Below are positions 1 through 8,435 of a stretch of DNA of 64,000 nucleotides, piece after piece. Source of the DNA: JARIHD01 sp035758825 (GTDB taxonomy: Bacteria; Patescibacteriota; Saccharimonadia; Saccharimonadales; UBA4665); assembly GCA_035758825.1 (NCBI GenBank), contig DASTWA010000003.1, forward strand, positions 1-64,000, given 5' to 3'. A program made the position numbers and the translations under genes. Positions within the stretch are counted from its first letter, which is position 1. Every line of letters begins with the position of its first letter. A model generated the notes under the pieces. That model was not told where the DNA came from, searched no databases, and worked only from the letters and a program-made list of their open reading frames with translations.

Positions 1-50
1 TCTTTCTCGTATTCCAGTGCCCGGCGACGGGTGCCTTTTTTGAATTTCAT
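1..50 (-). CDS. Partial small basic protein, cut by the window edge
   Basis: An ATG at 50-48 follows a purine-rich stretch (GGAGAGAGAA) that would serve as a Shine-Dalgarno. The sixteen visible residues begin MKFKKGTRRRALEYEK and are rich in Lys, Arg and Glu. The rest lies outside the window. The frame is the same as the preceding stop-terminated frame at 257-60, so this could be the tail of a decayed gene and not a separate one. No function can be assigned. Confidence 0.3.
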   Translation of the reverse strand, partial: MKFKKGTRRRALEYEK

Positions 51-59
51 TTCTCTCTC

Positions 60-257
60 CTATATAGAAAAAGTCACCTCTTTTGTCTGTTGGAACCCAT
101 GAATAACATAGGCGGTACCATCCAACTTCCAAAAGAGATGACTCTTTGGCGCTTTTTTACCGGCTATTACGGGCCTGGCCCGTCGGGTTCTACTCTGATG
201 CGGAGCCTCACATAACTCAGCATATTTCCTCCCGCTGCATTCGTGGTTGATAGCCAC
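60..257 (-). pseudogene. Possible remnant of a HigB/RelE-like (Gp49 family) toxin
   Basis: The frame contains AGKKAPK and later YVIHGFQQTKE, resembling the core and 'LHGFxKKT' region near the C-terminus of HigB/Gp49-like mRNA interferases. The first part of the fold seems to sit in another frame (LRIRVEPDG, about 220-190), and the reading frame stops at 60 just where the family's terminal helix should begin. A basic stretch with RRRALEYEK follows in the same frame beyond the stop. This suggests one or more frameshifts or stops in an old toxin gene. The match is by eye over about 30 residues, so it is weak. The region 258-386 holds nothing else I can support. Confidence 0.22.
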
Positions 258-386
258 TCATCCGCAAAAATGCGAAACGCATGTATGCTGTCACAAAACG
301 CAACAACATTCGCATGATACCGCAAAATACGTATGCGCGCAAACTAAAGACAAGCAAAATGCGCAGCACATCCAAAAAGGATCTAG

Positions 387-656
387 CTAAGAATACGCAT
401 ACGCGGCGACTTCGTCCATAAGCGGCATCTGCTCGCCTTGCCACATATTGAGCATATGACCGTCCTCGGCTATTGCCAGAATGCTCGGAAATTGCCAAAT
501 ATCATACAGGGCAGCCGTTGCCGCACCGTCTCTGGTATTCACGCTTATCAATTCGATTTTTGATCCTACATCGTGCTGGTGCTCAAAATCCCGCACGAAT
601 GATTCGACAGTCGTGGCATGCTCTGAATTAGGCCGATAAAGCACAAGCACCTTCAT
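387..656 (-). CDS. Small thioredoxin-fold protein without CxxC
   Basis: About 89 residues when started at the ATG at 656; a TTG two codons upstream is the alternative. The pattern is thioredoxin-like: a first strand (KVLVLY), a helix, a second strand (IELISVNTRD), then YDIWQFPSILAI, where FPS matches the cis-proline loop, and a final strand and helix with DGHMLNMWQGE. The active-site CxxC is absent: the position after strand one reads RPNSEH. It therefore cannot be a normal dithiol oxidoreductase. It may be a structural or binding protein, or use another partner. It is separated from nrdJ by a bidirectional terminator. Confidence 0.6.
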   Translation of the reverse strand: MKVLVLYRPNSEHATTVESFVRDFEHQHDVGSKIELISVNTRDGAATAALYDIWQFPSILAIAEDGHMLNMWQGEQMPLMDEVAAYAYS

Positions 657-691
657 ATGCAAAAGCTTACCATATATTCCTGAGAGCTTTC

Positions 692-735
692 AATAAAATA
701 AAACAACGCCTACGGTTAGCAGGCGTTATTTTATT
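692..735. terminator. Bidirectional intrinsic terminator after nrdJ
   Basis: An inverted repeat AACGCCT/AGGCGTT with a 9-nt loop is flanked by A-rich and T-rich arms that continue the pairing (AATAAAAT and ATTTTATT). It lies just past the nrdJ stop on the minus strand and works in either direction. Confidence 0.8.
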
Positions 736-753
736 AAAGCGTCAGCCTACGGC

Positions 754-3597
754 CTAGCTACAGCCAGTCGTCGAACCGCAGCTTGAGCAGACATAGCAGC
801 TGCCGGCGCGCTGGGTCTGGTTGCCACAGTTATAGCAAAGAGGCGCCGCGCTATCTTGCTTTGGCTTCTTTACTTCACTGACGACAGTAGTAACTGGGGC
901 GGTAACTTTCTCTTCTGCAACTCGCTCCGGTTTCTCTGCCTTCTCGATAGCCTCTACGAGCTTACCCTGGGTTGACTGGTCGTCGGTCAATAGCGTGGTT
1001 TGCTCCTCGCCCGGCATGTCATCGAATGATGCCAAGCCAAGTTCTAGGCGGTCGTCAAAACTTAGGTAGTCAAGCGCCAAACGACGGAAGATGTAATCCG
1101 TAATGGAGCTTGCCGTACGAATATCGGGGTCGTCCGTAATGCCGGCTGGCGCAAAGCTGCTGCTCATTAGGGTCTTTACGTAGCTCTTCAACGGCACGCC
1201 GTATTGCAGGCCATGGCTGATAGAGATAGCAAAGGAGTCCATAAGGCCCGATAAGGTTGAGCCTTGCTTAGAAACATTGATAAACAGCTCACCAAGCGTG
1301 CCGTCCTCAAATTCACCAACAGTAAAGAAACCCTTCAAGTCGGCGATCTTGAACTCATACGTACGGCTATCCCGGCGGCGCGGAAGCTCGCGGCGCACAG
1401 CGCCTTTAACCACAATCTTGTCGTTAACCGCTTCGGCTGCAGCGACTGGGGTTGGAGCAGCCTTTTCGGCAGCAACAGCTACTGGAGCGGCGGCTGGCAC
1501 TGGCTCTTCCTTCTTGGCGTTCTTCTTGCCGGACAATGGCTGTGCAACCTTACAGTTGTCGCGGTAGATAGCGATGGCCTTAAGGCCCATTTTCCAGGCG
1601 TCAATGTGGAGCTGCTCCACCTCTTCGACAGTTGCCTCCTCGGGCATGTTGACCGTCTTCGAGATAGCGCCCGAGATAAATGGCTGGACAGCAGCCATCA
1701 TCTTTACGTGGCCCAAGTAGTGGATTGAATTCTCCCCTACTGCGCAAGAAAACACGTCGTAGTGCTCCTTTTTGAGGTGAGGTGCGTCCAAGACCGTGTT
1801 GTGTTCGTAGATGTACTTGACGATGTCGTCACTCTGATCCTTGGTGTAACCCAGGCTCTTGAGGGCACGTGGCACAGTCTGGTTGATGATAGCCATCGAG
1901 CCGCCACCGACCAGATTTTTGTGCTTTACGAGCGAGAAGTCAGGCTCGATACCAGTAGTGTCACAGTCCATCATCAGACCAATGGTGCCAGTAGGAGCAA
2001 GTACGCTGGCCTGTGAGTTACGTACACCGTATACCTCACCAAGCTCAACAGCGTCATCCCAAGCAGTGGCAGCAGCCTGAAGAAGCTCCTCGGATACCAA
2101 ACCAGCATCAATCCTGGAAACTTCTTCGCGGTGCTGGCGCAAGATCTTGAGCATACCTTCGCGGTCCTTGCGGAAACCAGCAAACGGACCAACACGCTTG
2201 GCAAGCTTGGCGCTTGTTGCGTATGACTGACCGGTAAGTAATGCAGTAATAGCTGCAGCCTGGGCGCGGCCTTCGTCTGAGTCGTAAGGGAGGCCCTGAG
2301 CCATCAGCATAGCACCGAGGTTAGCGTAACCAATGCCGAGCTCACGGTAGGCCTTGGCGTTCTTGGTAATACGCTCGGTTGGGTATTCGCTGTAACCTAC
2401 CAGGATTTCCTGGGCAGTAAAGATCAGCTCAACAGTATGCTTGAAGGCTTCGATGTCAAAGCTATTGTCTTGGCGGAGGTATTTAAGCAGGTTGAGGGAC
2501 GCCAGGTTACACGCAGAGTTATCGAGGTGCATGTACTCGGAGCAAGGGTTGCTACCGTTAATGCGACCAGCGTTTGGCGTAGTGTGCCAATGGTTAATGG
2601 TGGTGTCGAACTGCATACCAGGGTCGGCACACTCCCATGCAGCTTCTGAGAACTGACGGAAGAGGTCACGAGCCTTCATAGTCTTAACAACGCGGCCATC
2701 TTTGACGGCCTTGAGGTCCCAGTCCTCGTCGTTGATGACAGCTTTCATGAAATCATCAGTTACGCGGACGGAGTTGTTGGCGTTCTGGTATTGGACGCTG
2801 AAAGCGTCAGCGCCGTTCAGGCTCATGTCGAAGCCGTTAGCCTGCAATACGCGAGACTTGCGCTCTTCGATCGCCTTACACCAGATAAAGGTTTCTACAT
2901 CTGGGTGGTCAGCGTTCAAGATAACCATCTTGGCTGCACGGCGGGTCTTACCACCACTAGCGATTGAACCAGCAGATGAGTCGGCGCCGCGCATGAAGCT
3001 GACCGGGCCAGAGGCCTTACCGGCGCTCTTGCCAAGCGTTTCGTAGGAAGAACGGATTGAACTGATGTTTAGGCCTGCACCTGAACCACCCTTAAAGATC
3101 ATTCCTTCTTCGTAGTACCAGTTGAGGATAGACTGCATCGTGTCTTCTACGCCCAGGATGAAACAGGCGCTTGCCTGCTGTGCGCGCTCTGGGGCACCGA
3201 TGTTAAACCAGACTGGTGAGTTAAAAGCAGCCCGCTGGGTAGCGAGTACGTACTTCAGCTCTTCGCGGAAGTCCTCGGCTTCGGTTTCGGTTTCGAAGTA
3301 ACCTTCCTGTACACCTTGGCGGGTTACAGTGTCGACAACACGGTCGATAAGCTGGCGGAGGGAACCTTCGCGGTCAGCTGTGCCAGGAGTACCACAGAAG
3401 TACTTCTGAGCAACGATGTTAATGGCATTCAACGACCAACCTTCCGGGAATTCTACGCCCTTTTGCTCAAACACCGGCTTGCCGGTGCCAGGATTCATAA
3501 TTATTGAATCCTGCTTTGCCCACTTAAGCTCGTCGTAGGCTTTACTTTTCGGCTTGGTAAATAACCTACCAACCGAAAGACTGGTTGTTTGTCCCAT
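754..3597 (-). CDS. nrdJ: Class II (adenosylcobalamin-dependent) ribonucleotide reductase
   Basis: The 947-residue protein reduces ribonucleotides to deoxyribonucleotides using a thiyl radical made from adenosylcobalamin. The barrel motifs are present: NSPVW near 126, the first redox cysteine near 145 (SACFILG), NPCSE at 350-354 carrying the active-site Asn, Cys and Glu, PTGTIG near 535, and the partner cysteine in VFSCAVG near 618. There is no N-terminal ATP cone. A linker rich in Ala, Pro and Glu leads to a C-terminal cysteine cluster (CYNCGN...CYVCSSCG...GC), the usual shuttle/zinc tail of long NrdJ proteins. No class I or III enzyme is visible, so this is probably the cell's source of dNTPs and implies a need for B12. 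The adjacent upstream gene is nrdR. The start is ATG at 3597, preceded by a GAGTGAGGG purine stretch. Confidence 0.95.
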   Translation of the reverse strand: MGQTTSLSVGRLFTKPKSKAYDELKWAKQDSIIMNPGTGKPVFEQKGVEFPEGWSLNAINIVAQKYFCGTPGTADREGSLRQLIDRVVDTVTRQGVQEGYFETETEAEDFREELKYVLATQRAAFNSPVWFNIGAPERAQQASACFILGVEDTMQSILNWYYEEGMIFKGGSGAGLNISSIRSSYETLGKSAGKASGPVSFMRGADSSAGSIASGGKTRRAAKMVILNADHPDVETFIWCKAIEERKSRVLQANGFDMSLNGADAFSVQYQNANNSVRVTDDFMKAVINDEDWDLKAVKDGRVVKTMKARDLFRQFSEAAWECADPGMQFDTTINHWHTTPNAGRINGSNPCSEYMHLDNSACNLASLNLLKYLRQDNSFDIEAFKHTVELIFTAQEILVGYSEYPTERITKNAKAYRELGIGYANLGAMLMAQGLPYDSDEGRAQAAAITALLTGQSYATSAKLAKRVGPFAGFRKDREGMLKILRQHREEVSRIDAGLVSEELLQAAATAWDDAVELGEVYGVRNSQASVLAPTGTIGLMMDCDTTGIEPDFSLVKHKNLVGGGSMAIINQTVPRALKSLGYTKDQSDDIVKYIYEHNTVLDAPHLKKEHYDVFSCAVGENSIHYLGHVKMMAAVQPFISGAISKTVNMPEEATVEEVEQLHIDAWKMGLKAIAIYRDNCKVAQPLSGKKNAKKEEPVPAAAPVAVAAEKAAPTPVAAAEAVNDKIVVKGAVRRELPRRRDSRTYEFKIADLKGFFTVGEFEDGTLGELFINVSKQGSTLSGLMDSFAISISHGLQYGVPLKSYVKTLMSSSFAPAGITDDPDIRTASSITDYIFRRLALDYLSFDDRLELGLASFDDMPGEEQTTLLTDDQSTQGKLVEAIEKAEKPERVAEEKVTAPVTTVVSEVKKPKQDSAAPLCYNCGNQTQRAGSCYVCSSCGSTTGCS

Positions 3598-3773
3598 AGT
3601 ACCCTCACTCTTTGACCGGGCTCACCACCGCGGTCTTACTTAAATTGTTTTTTTGAATATTTGTTTAGAGTCTCGCAGGCGGCCTTGAACTCCCCTAAGG
3701 CAGCGCTTCCGGCTCCACCCAAGCCTCATACTCTACAAATATTGTTATACGCCACCCGCGCGCACCAATACAA
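3598..3773 (-). promoter_or_regulatory. nrdJ promoter and about 140-nt leader
   Basis: On the minus strand TTGTAT (3773-3768) and TATAAC (3749-3744) are 18 nt apart. Transcription from there leaves a leader of about 140 nt with GC-rich inverted repeats such as GGCT...AGCC. An AT-rich dyad (ACAAATATTGT, + strand 3735-3745) overlaps the -10 box and faintly resembles an NrdR box but is one base short between the key C and G. The upstream part overlaps the end of nrdR. I could not match the leader to a cobalamin riboswitch. Confidence 0.45.
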
Positions 3774-3808
3774 GCCGGGATTGCATGAGAATTGAGTGGA
3801 GTCGGCGT

Positions 3809-4279
3809 CTATGCCTTTTGTTCGACTGCTCGCTGCTTAATTTGCGACAGCTCCTCTTCGAATCCTGCTATATCCTTAAACCTACGATACACACTTGCAA
3901 ACCGTACGTACGCGACCTCGTTGAGCTTGGCGAGACGGTTCATGACCTTTTCTCCAAGTTTCGCCGAGGGCACTTCCGGATCTCCACAGGCATACAATTC
4001 CTGCTCCAGGTCCGAAACCAAGCGCTCAAGCTGCAAAGTCGTGACAGAAGTCTTCTCACAGGCACGATACAGGCCCGCTAGAAGCTTTTCGCGGCTAAAC
4101 AGCTCCCTTGTCCCATCGTTCTTAATAACGACCAGCTGAGGGCGTTCAACGCGTTCGTAGGTTGTAAAGCGGTATCCGCACTCTGTACAAGAACGGCGGC
4201 GGCGAATCGCCTGTCCATCCCCTGCTTCGCGCGATTCGATAACCTTAGTGTCGGTAAAATGACACTGGCTGCATCTCAT
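3809..4279 (-). CDS. nrdR: Transcriptional repressor NrdR
   Basis: The 156-residue protein has the canonical two-part NrdR architecture. A zinc ribbon has Cys at 3, 6, 31 and 34 followed by YRFTTYERVE, then an ATP-cone domain starts at VVIKNDGTRELFSREKL and ends with AYVRFASVYRRF. NrdR represses ribonucleotide reductase genes when the cone binds dATP. It sits directly upstream of nrdJ on the same strand. Its own promoter carries two NrdR-box-like sites, so it is probably autoregulated. The start ATG follows GGGGAGAAAGCGAA. A second, more divergent NrdR-like protein is encoded at 44384-44809. Confidence 0.95.
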   Translation of the reverse strand: MRCSQCHFTDTKVIESREAGDGQAIRRRRSCTECGYRFTTYERVERPQLVVIKNDGTRELFSREKLLAGLYRACEKTSVTTLQLERLVSDLEQELYACGDPEVPSAKLGEKVMNRLAKLNEVAYVRFASVYRRFKDIAGFEEELSQIKQRAVEQKA

Positions 4280-4314
4280 TTCGCTTTCTCCCCTCTATGA
4301 CCAATAACGTGCCA

Positions 4315-4371
4315 TCACTACATATAGTGGTTGTGCTTTAAATCATAGCTCTACGTATAGCGTTTTGGCAA
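4315..4371 (-). promoter_or_regulatory. nrdR promoter with two NrdR boxes
   Basis: The promoter reads TTGCCA (4371-4366), 18 nt, TATGAT (4347-4342). One box, CACTACATATAGTG on the + strand at 4316-4329, matches the NrdR consensus (acaCTATATATAGTgt) at 13 of 16 positions and lies just after the expected start of transcription. The second, CTCTACGTATAGCG at 4349-4362, falls in the spacer between -35 and -10. The boxes are 33 bp apart, close to three helical turns, as is usual for paired NrdR boxes. Binding there would block transcription. Confidence 0.75.
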
Positions 4372-4401
4372 CAAAATTAGGTTGTATTATTTAGTACGAA
4401 A

Positions 4402-5742
4402 CTAGTCGTTCTTATCTGTCTTTTCGGATTCGGGTGCATCTTTGTAGCGTTTTGCTAAACGGCGCAAAAAAGATGGCTTCTCGAGTTCATTGACGTCGCT
4501 GGAAGTAACAACCTCGCGGTCGTCGTACGCGTCACTGCGATGCTGGTCCAAAGCGGTATCGTCATCACCGTCATCACTTGAGGTGTGGTCGTCCAGAGTC
4601 CAAATGTTAGGCATTGTGTCCGACTTAAAGTCGGTTGCAGCGGCTTCAGTTTCGTCCAACTCCATATCGACCCCAGAAAGATCCGAGTCGGTCGCACGCA
4701 CAACACTGGCAGGCTGGACGCTTGGATCGTCCGTTGTCTGGACGGCGGCGATGGCGTCATCGGCACGCCCCGCGCGTTCCGCAAAGTATGATGCGTCAAA
4801 ACCGGTGGCGACGACCGTAATAATCAGCTCGCCCTCAAGATCGGGGTTAATCGTAGCTCCAAAAATAATGTTAGCGTCTGGATCGGCAGCGGTAGTGATT
4901 GTTTCGGCGGCCGTGTTGATTTCGTGCATCGAAAGGTCGTTACCACCGATAACGTTGAACAGAATGCCACGGGCGCCATCAATGGACACCTCCAGGAGCG
5001 GTGAATCGATAGCCTGCTGGGCGGCCTGAACGGCACGATTCTCGCCACTGGCGCGCCCGATACCCATAAGGGCCGAGCCGGCGTTGCTCATAACCGCCTT
5101 AACGTCTGCAAAATCAAGGTTAATCAAACCGTGTACGGTGATGAGGTCAGAAATACCCTGCACACCCTGGCGGAGCACGTCGTCGGCCACCTTAAATGCT
5201 TCAACAAGCGGCGTCTGACGGTCGATAGTCTGCAATAAACGATCATTTGGAATAATGATCAGCGTATCGACAGAGTTACGCAGATTGGCAATAGCTTGGT
5301 CGGCATTACGGCGGCGCTTCTCGCCTTCGAAGGCGAATGGCTTAGTGGCGAATCCTACGACCAAAATGCCCATCTCCTTGGCGGCCCGGGCGACCACGTG
5401 TCCGGCACCACTACCCGTACCACCACCAGCACCGATAGTGACGAAGATCATGTCTGCACCTTCTAAAGCTTTCTTAATCTCGTCGATAGATTCTTCGGCA
5501 GCCTTTTGGCCCACCATGGGATCAGCCCCTGCCCCAAGGCCGCGCGTCTCATCCTTGCCGATATGGATCTTGACCTTGGCGCGTGAATGGTGCAACGCCT
5601 GCGCATCAGTATTAATTGCGATAAATTCAACGCCGTCGACACCAGCATCTACCATACGGTTTATTGCGGCGCCACCAGCGCCACCGACACCAATTACTTT
5701 GATGCGTGCAAATGTTTCTATTGCTGGTGCGACTTGAGGCAT
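4402..5742 (-). CDS. ftsZ: Cell division GTPase FtsZ
   Basis: The 446-residue tubulin homologue polymerises into the division ring. The Rossmann start GVGGAGGAAINRM is near residue 18, and the tubulin signature GGGTGSG is at 106-112. The GTPase and C-terminal domains end near residue 325. A long acidic, probably disordered linker (rich in D, S, T) ends with ELEKPSFLRRL, which fits the conserved C-terminal peptide that binds FtsA. A basic tail follows. It lies downstream of ftsA on the same strand but has its own promoter. The start ATG at 5742 follows AGAGAGGG. Confidence 0.97.
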   Translation of the reverse strand: MPQVAPAIETFARIKVIGVGGAGGAAINRMVDAGVDGVEFIAINTDAQALHHSRAKVKIHIGKDETRGLGAGADPMVGQKAAEESIDEIKKALEGADMIFVTIGAGGGTGSGAGHVVARAAKEMGILVVGFATKPFAFEGEKRRRNADQAIANLRNSVDTLIIIPNDRLLQTIDRQTPLVEAFKVADDVLRQGVQGISDLITVHGLINLDFADVKAVMSNAGSALMGIGRASGENRAVQAAQQAIDSPLLEVSIDGARGILFNVIGGNDLSMHEINTAAETITTAADPDANIIFGATINPDLEGELIITVVATGFDASYFAERAGRADDAIAAVQTTDDPSVQPASVVRATDSDLSGVDMELDETEAAATDFKSDTMPNIWTLDDHTSSDDGDDDTALDQHRSDAYDDREVVTSSDVNELEKPSFLRRLAKRYKDAPESEKTDKND

Positions 5743-5788
5743 GATACGTGGACCCTCTCTTATAAATATTTCTTCACGTTATATGGTG

Positions 5789-5817
5789 AGTATATCGTAG
5801 GCCGCACATGAGTTCAA
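5789..5817 (-). promoter_or_regulatory. ftsZ promoter
   Basis: TTGAAC (5817-5812), 17 nt, TATACT (5794-5789) on the minus strand. This leaves a leader of about 40 nt containing the AGAGAGGG ribosome-binding site of ftsZ. Confidence 0.65.
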
Positions 5818-5876
5818 CAAACTTATGCGACAGCGGTTAGACTGATAACCCGACGAATACTTTGTGTACGCAGCCG

Positions 5877-7112
5877 TTAACGCTTAAAACGGCCAAACAA
5901 ATTATCGACCATTTTTAGTGCTCGGGCACTCGTCCCACTCATCGAAGACTGCGGCGCCTCTGGGACGAGCAGCATATCCAGCACCATTAGTCCGACAGCT
6001 GCGGCATAAGACGGGTCGGCGACAGTGTCAGTCAAGCCCGTTACCGACTGGAGTTTACCGACGCGGGCGGCTAACTGAAGTTTCTCTTTGGCAAATTCTG
6101 CCATGCCTGGCAGCTTGGAAGTGCCACCCACCAACACAACGCCACCAGGGAGTTTGTGGGCGCGGTGGATGCGCATTAACTCCTTTTGCACATATTCAAA
6201 AAGCTCCTCGACGCGGGCCTCAGTTATCATGGCCACATCTTCGGCCTTAAACATGTGATCCTGTTCGTTAACCTTAATGCGAATATCCCGTTTAGCCGGT
6301 TGTCCGCTCAGGGTTGCATGCTTAATTTTCACCGCTTCAGCAACATCCAGATCGGTCTTGAGGCCTATGGCAAGGTCGTTCGTAATGTGCATGCCGCCAA
6401 TCGGCAGCACGGCGACATACTGGACCTCGCCATCCTCTAGGACAACAATGTTAGTCGTGCCGGCTCCAATATCGACCAGGACAGTACCGGCCTCTTTTTG
6501 TTGGCGCTCCAATACCGCCTCTGCTGCTGCCAGGCTGGAAAGCGTATGGTTATGGACTGCGATTTGGGCTTTATCTAAGGCCATATCGAGGTTGCGCAAA
6601 TTCGGTGTTGCCGCGGTGACTATGTGGGTATCCACCTCGAGGCGAACGCCATGCATGCCTACCGGGTCCTTGATGTTTTCCTGGCCATCTAAACGATAAT
6701 TTTTAGCAAAGACCTGAATGATTTCACGGTTCGAAGGCAATTGCACGATAGTGGCGGCTTCTTCGGCGCGCATGCGGTCATCGGGGGTGATCTCGCGATT
6801 AGCCGCACTAATAGCAATCACGCCTTTGGAGTTCATACCGCTTACGTGTGAGCCGTTTATGTTTACCGTTGCACCCTGAATACGCATACCAGAGACGCGC
6901 TCGGCTTCGGTAACAGCTTGCGCAACTGCTTCCGCGGCGTCTTCGACGTGCACAACAATACCGCGACGCATGCCAAGATTACGTGCTTGACCATGTCCAA
7001 TAACCGAAATCTTACCCGGTGTATTGGGATCAACCATACCAACAACGCAGCGAACGCCAGACGTGCCTATGTCTAGGCCGACAAAAGGTGTTGCATTTGA
7101 GGAGCCGTGCAT
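5877..7112 (-). CDS. ftsA: Cell division protein FtsA
   Basis: The 411-residue protein has the actin/Hsp70-type fold and ties FtsZ filaments to the membrane. The phosphate-1 motif GLDIGTSGVRCVVG is at the N-terminus, the inserted 1C domain (SHVSGMNSKGVI region) follows, and phosphate-2 is VDIGAGTTNIVV. Adenosine-binding VVLVGGTSKLPGM is toward the end. The C-terminus, KMVDNLFGRFKR, fits the amphipathic membrane-targeting helix. It precedes ftsZ by 134 nt. A TATACT box lies 8 nt before the ATG, with TTGCTC 18 nt further upstream and no Shine-Dalgarno, so the message may be leaderless. Confidence 0.95.
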   Translation of the reverse strand: MHGSSNATPFVGLDIGTSGVRCVVGMVDPNTPGKISVIGHGQARNLGMRRGIVVHVEDAAEAVAQAVTEAERVSGMRIQGATVNINGSHVSGMNSKGVIAISAANREITPDDRMRAEEAATIVQLPSNREIIQVFAKNYRLDGQENIKDPVGMHGVRLEVDTHIVTAATPNLRNLDMALDKAQIAVHNHTLSSLAAAEAVLERQQKEAGTVLVDIGAGTTNIVVLEDGEVQYVAVLPIGGMHITNDLAIGLKTDLDVAEAVKIKHATLSGQPAKRDIRIKVNEQDHMFKAEDVAMITEARVEELFEYVQKELMRIHRAHKLPGGVVLVGGTSKLPGMAEFAKEKLQLAARVGKLQSVTGLTDTVADPSYAAAVGLMVLDMLLVPEAPQSSMSGTSARALKMVDNLFGRFKR

Positions 7113-7155
7113 ATGCAGGCAGTATACCGCTTATCCTTGGGTCTGAGCAAGTAAT

Positions 7156-7902
7156 TTAGAGGCTGGTCAATATTTCGCAGCCGGTCGGCGTGACTAAAAC
7201 CGTATGCTCAAACTGCGCAGACCAACTACCATCCTGGCTAAGCAATGTCCAGCCGTCGCGCGCTTGATAGATTCCTGGATCGCCAAGGGTAGTTATGGGT
7301 TCGATTGCGATGGTCATGCCTGCCCTCAGTATTGGGCCGCGACCAGCATGTCCATAATTTGGGATCTCTGGATCTTCATGCAATTCATGGCCGACACCGT
7401 GGCCAACGAGCTCTTTCACGATGCCAAGCTTATTTTTGCGCAGCGTACGTTCGATTGCCGCCGAAACGTCGCCAACGCGTACGCCGGCCTTAACCATTCG
7501 GATACCGTCATATAATGCACGCTCCGTACCAGTTAATAGACGCTTGGTATCAGAGGTTAGCTTGTTCCCCACACATACAGTAATCCCTGAATCAGTCACC
7601 ATACCCTGATACTTCACTCCGAAGTCATAATTGATGACATCCCCCTCCTTAAACGGAATCTCGTTTGGGATACTGTGCTGTACCTGATTGTTCACAGAGA
7701 TACAGATGATGTCGGGGTAACCGTAGAATCCCAAAAAAGCAGGCTCGCCACCTAACTTTGCTAGTTCTTTTTTAGCAATAGCAGACATGTCTTTAGGTGT
7801 AAGCCCTGCCCTGGTCTCTTTTTTCAACAAATCAAGAACTGAGGCGAGCATGTGTCCGCTCTGCCTCATAGAAGCAATTTCTTGCTCTGTCTTAGGGGTC
7901 AT
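7156..7902 (-). CDS. map: Type I methionine aminopeptidase
   Basis: The 248-residue enzyme removes the initiator Met from new proteins. The five metal ligands of the pita-bread fold are visible: two Asp in NYDFGVKYQGMVTDSG, His in GHGVGHELHEDP, Glu in MTIAIEP and Glu in AQFEHTVLV. There is no N-terminal zinc-finger extension. It follows adk with a 2-nt gap, so the two are co-transcribed. It pairs functionally with def and fmt at 11.5-13 kb. Confidence 0.95.
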   Translation of the reverse strand: MTPKTEQEIASMRQSGHMLASVLDLLKKETRAGLTPKDMSAIAKKELAKLGGEPAFLGFYGYPDIICISVNNQVQHSIPNEIPFKEGDVINYDFGVKYQGMVTDSGITVCVGNKLTSDTKRLLTGTERALYDGIRMVKAGVRVGDVSAAIERTLRKNKLGIVKELVGHGVGHELHEDPEIPNYGHAGRGPILRAGMTIAIEPITTLGDPGIYQARDGWTLLSQDGSWSAQFEHTVLVTPTGCEILTSL

Positions 7903-7904
7903 AG

Positions 7905-8435
7905 TTAACCTATGACTTTTAAGATTGCATCGTGGACGGCACGTGGCTCTTGAGCCGCGTCAATGTTGTGGACATCAACGCCCTCTTTCTTGAAGTGTTC
8001 CAGAATGGGCATCGTAACCATACGGTACTCCTCGAAACGCTTAGTGATAGCCTCTTCGGTGTCATCTTGGCGGCCACGAGCCATAAGGCGCTCGCGGACT
8101 ACATCCTCAGATGCGTCAAGATTTACAACAGCCGTAAGGCTTAGACGGCCTTTATGCACCTCATTGAGCAACCAGTCGGCTTGCGGAATCGTACGAGGAA
8201 AGCCGTCGAGCACGAACTCTTGATCGGTTGCGATAAGATTAAGCACTGTGTCCAGGATGTTAATCACTTCTTCGTCGCTCAGAAGCTTGCCCTCAAGCAT
8301 CTCTTGACGACGCCTGCCAGTAACCAAAACGCGAAAAATCTCGCCGGTAGAAATCCAAGCATACCCATGCTCGTCGGCAAACATTTTACCTTGCATGCTC
8401 TTACCAGCACCAGCGACACCAGTCAGAATAATCAT
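7905..8435 (-). CDS. adk: Adenylate kinase, short form without LID
   Basis: The 176-residue protein interconverts AMP, ADP and ATP. The P-loop is GVAGAGKS at the N-terminus, STGEIFR marks the AMP site and DGFPRT follows near residue 80. The LID insertion of normal bacterial enzymes (about 215 residues) is missing: RLMARGRQDD runs directly into the next helix. This short form recurs in CPR bacteria. An alternative reading is another nucleoside monophosphate kinase. It overlaps the end of the yqeY gene by one base. Confidence 0.85.
   Translation of the reverse strand: MIILTGVAGAGKSMQGKMFADEHGYAWISTGEIFRVLVTGRRRQEMLEGKLLSDEEVINILDTVLNLIATDQEFVLDGFPRTIPQADWLLNEVHKGRLSLTAVVNLDASEDVVRERLMARGRQDDTEEAITKRFEEYRMVTMPILEHFKKEGVDVHNIDAAQEPRAVHDAILKVIG

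Noticed and set aside
1264..2080. Plus-strand frames across nrdJ
   Set aside because: They are shadows of a highly conserved gene on the other strand with no promoter or ribosome-binding site.
3735..3745. ACAAATATTGT dyad as an NrdR box at nrdJ
   Set aside because: One base is missing between the conserved C and G, and no second box lies three turns away.
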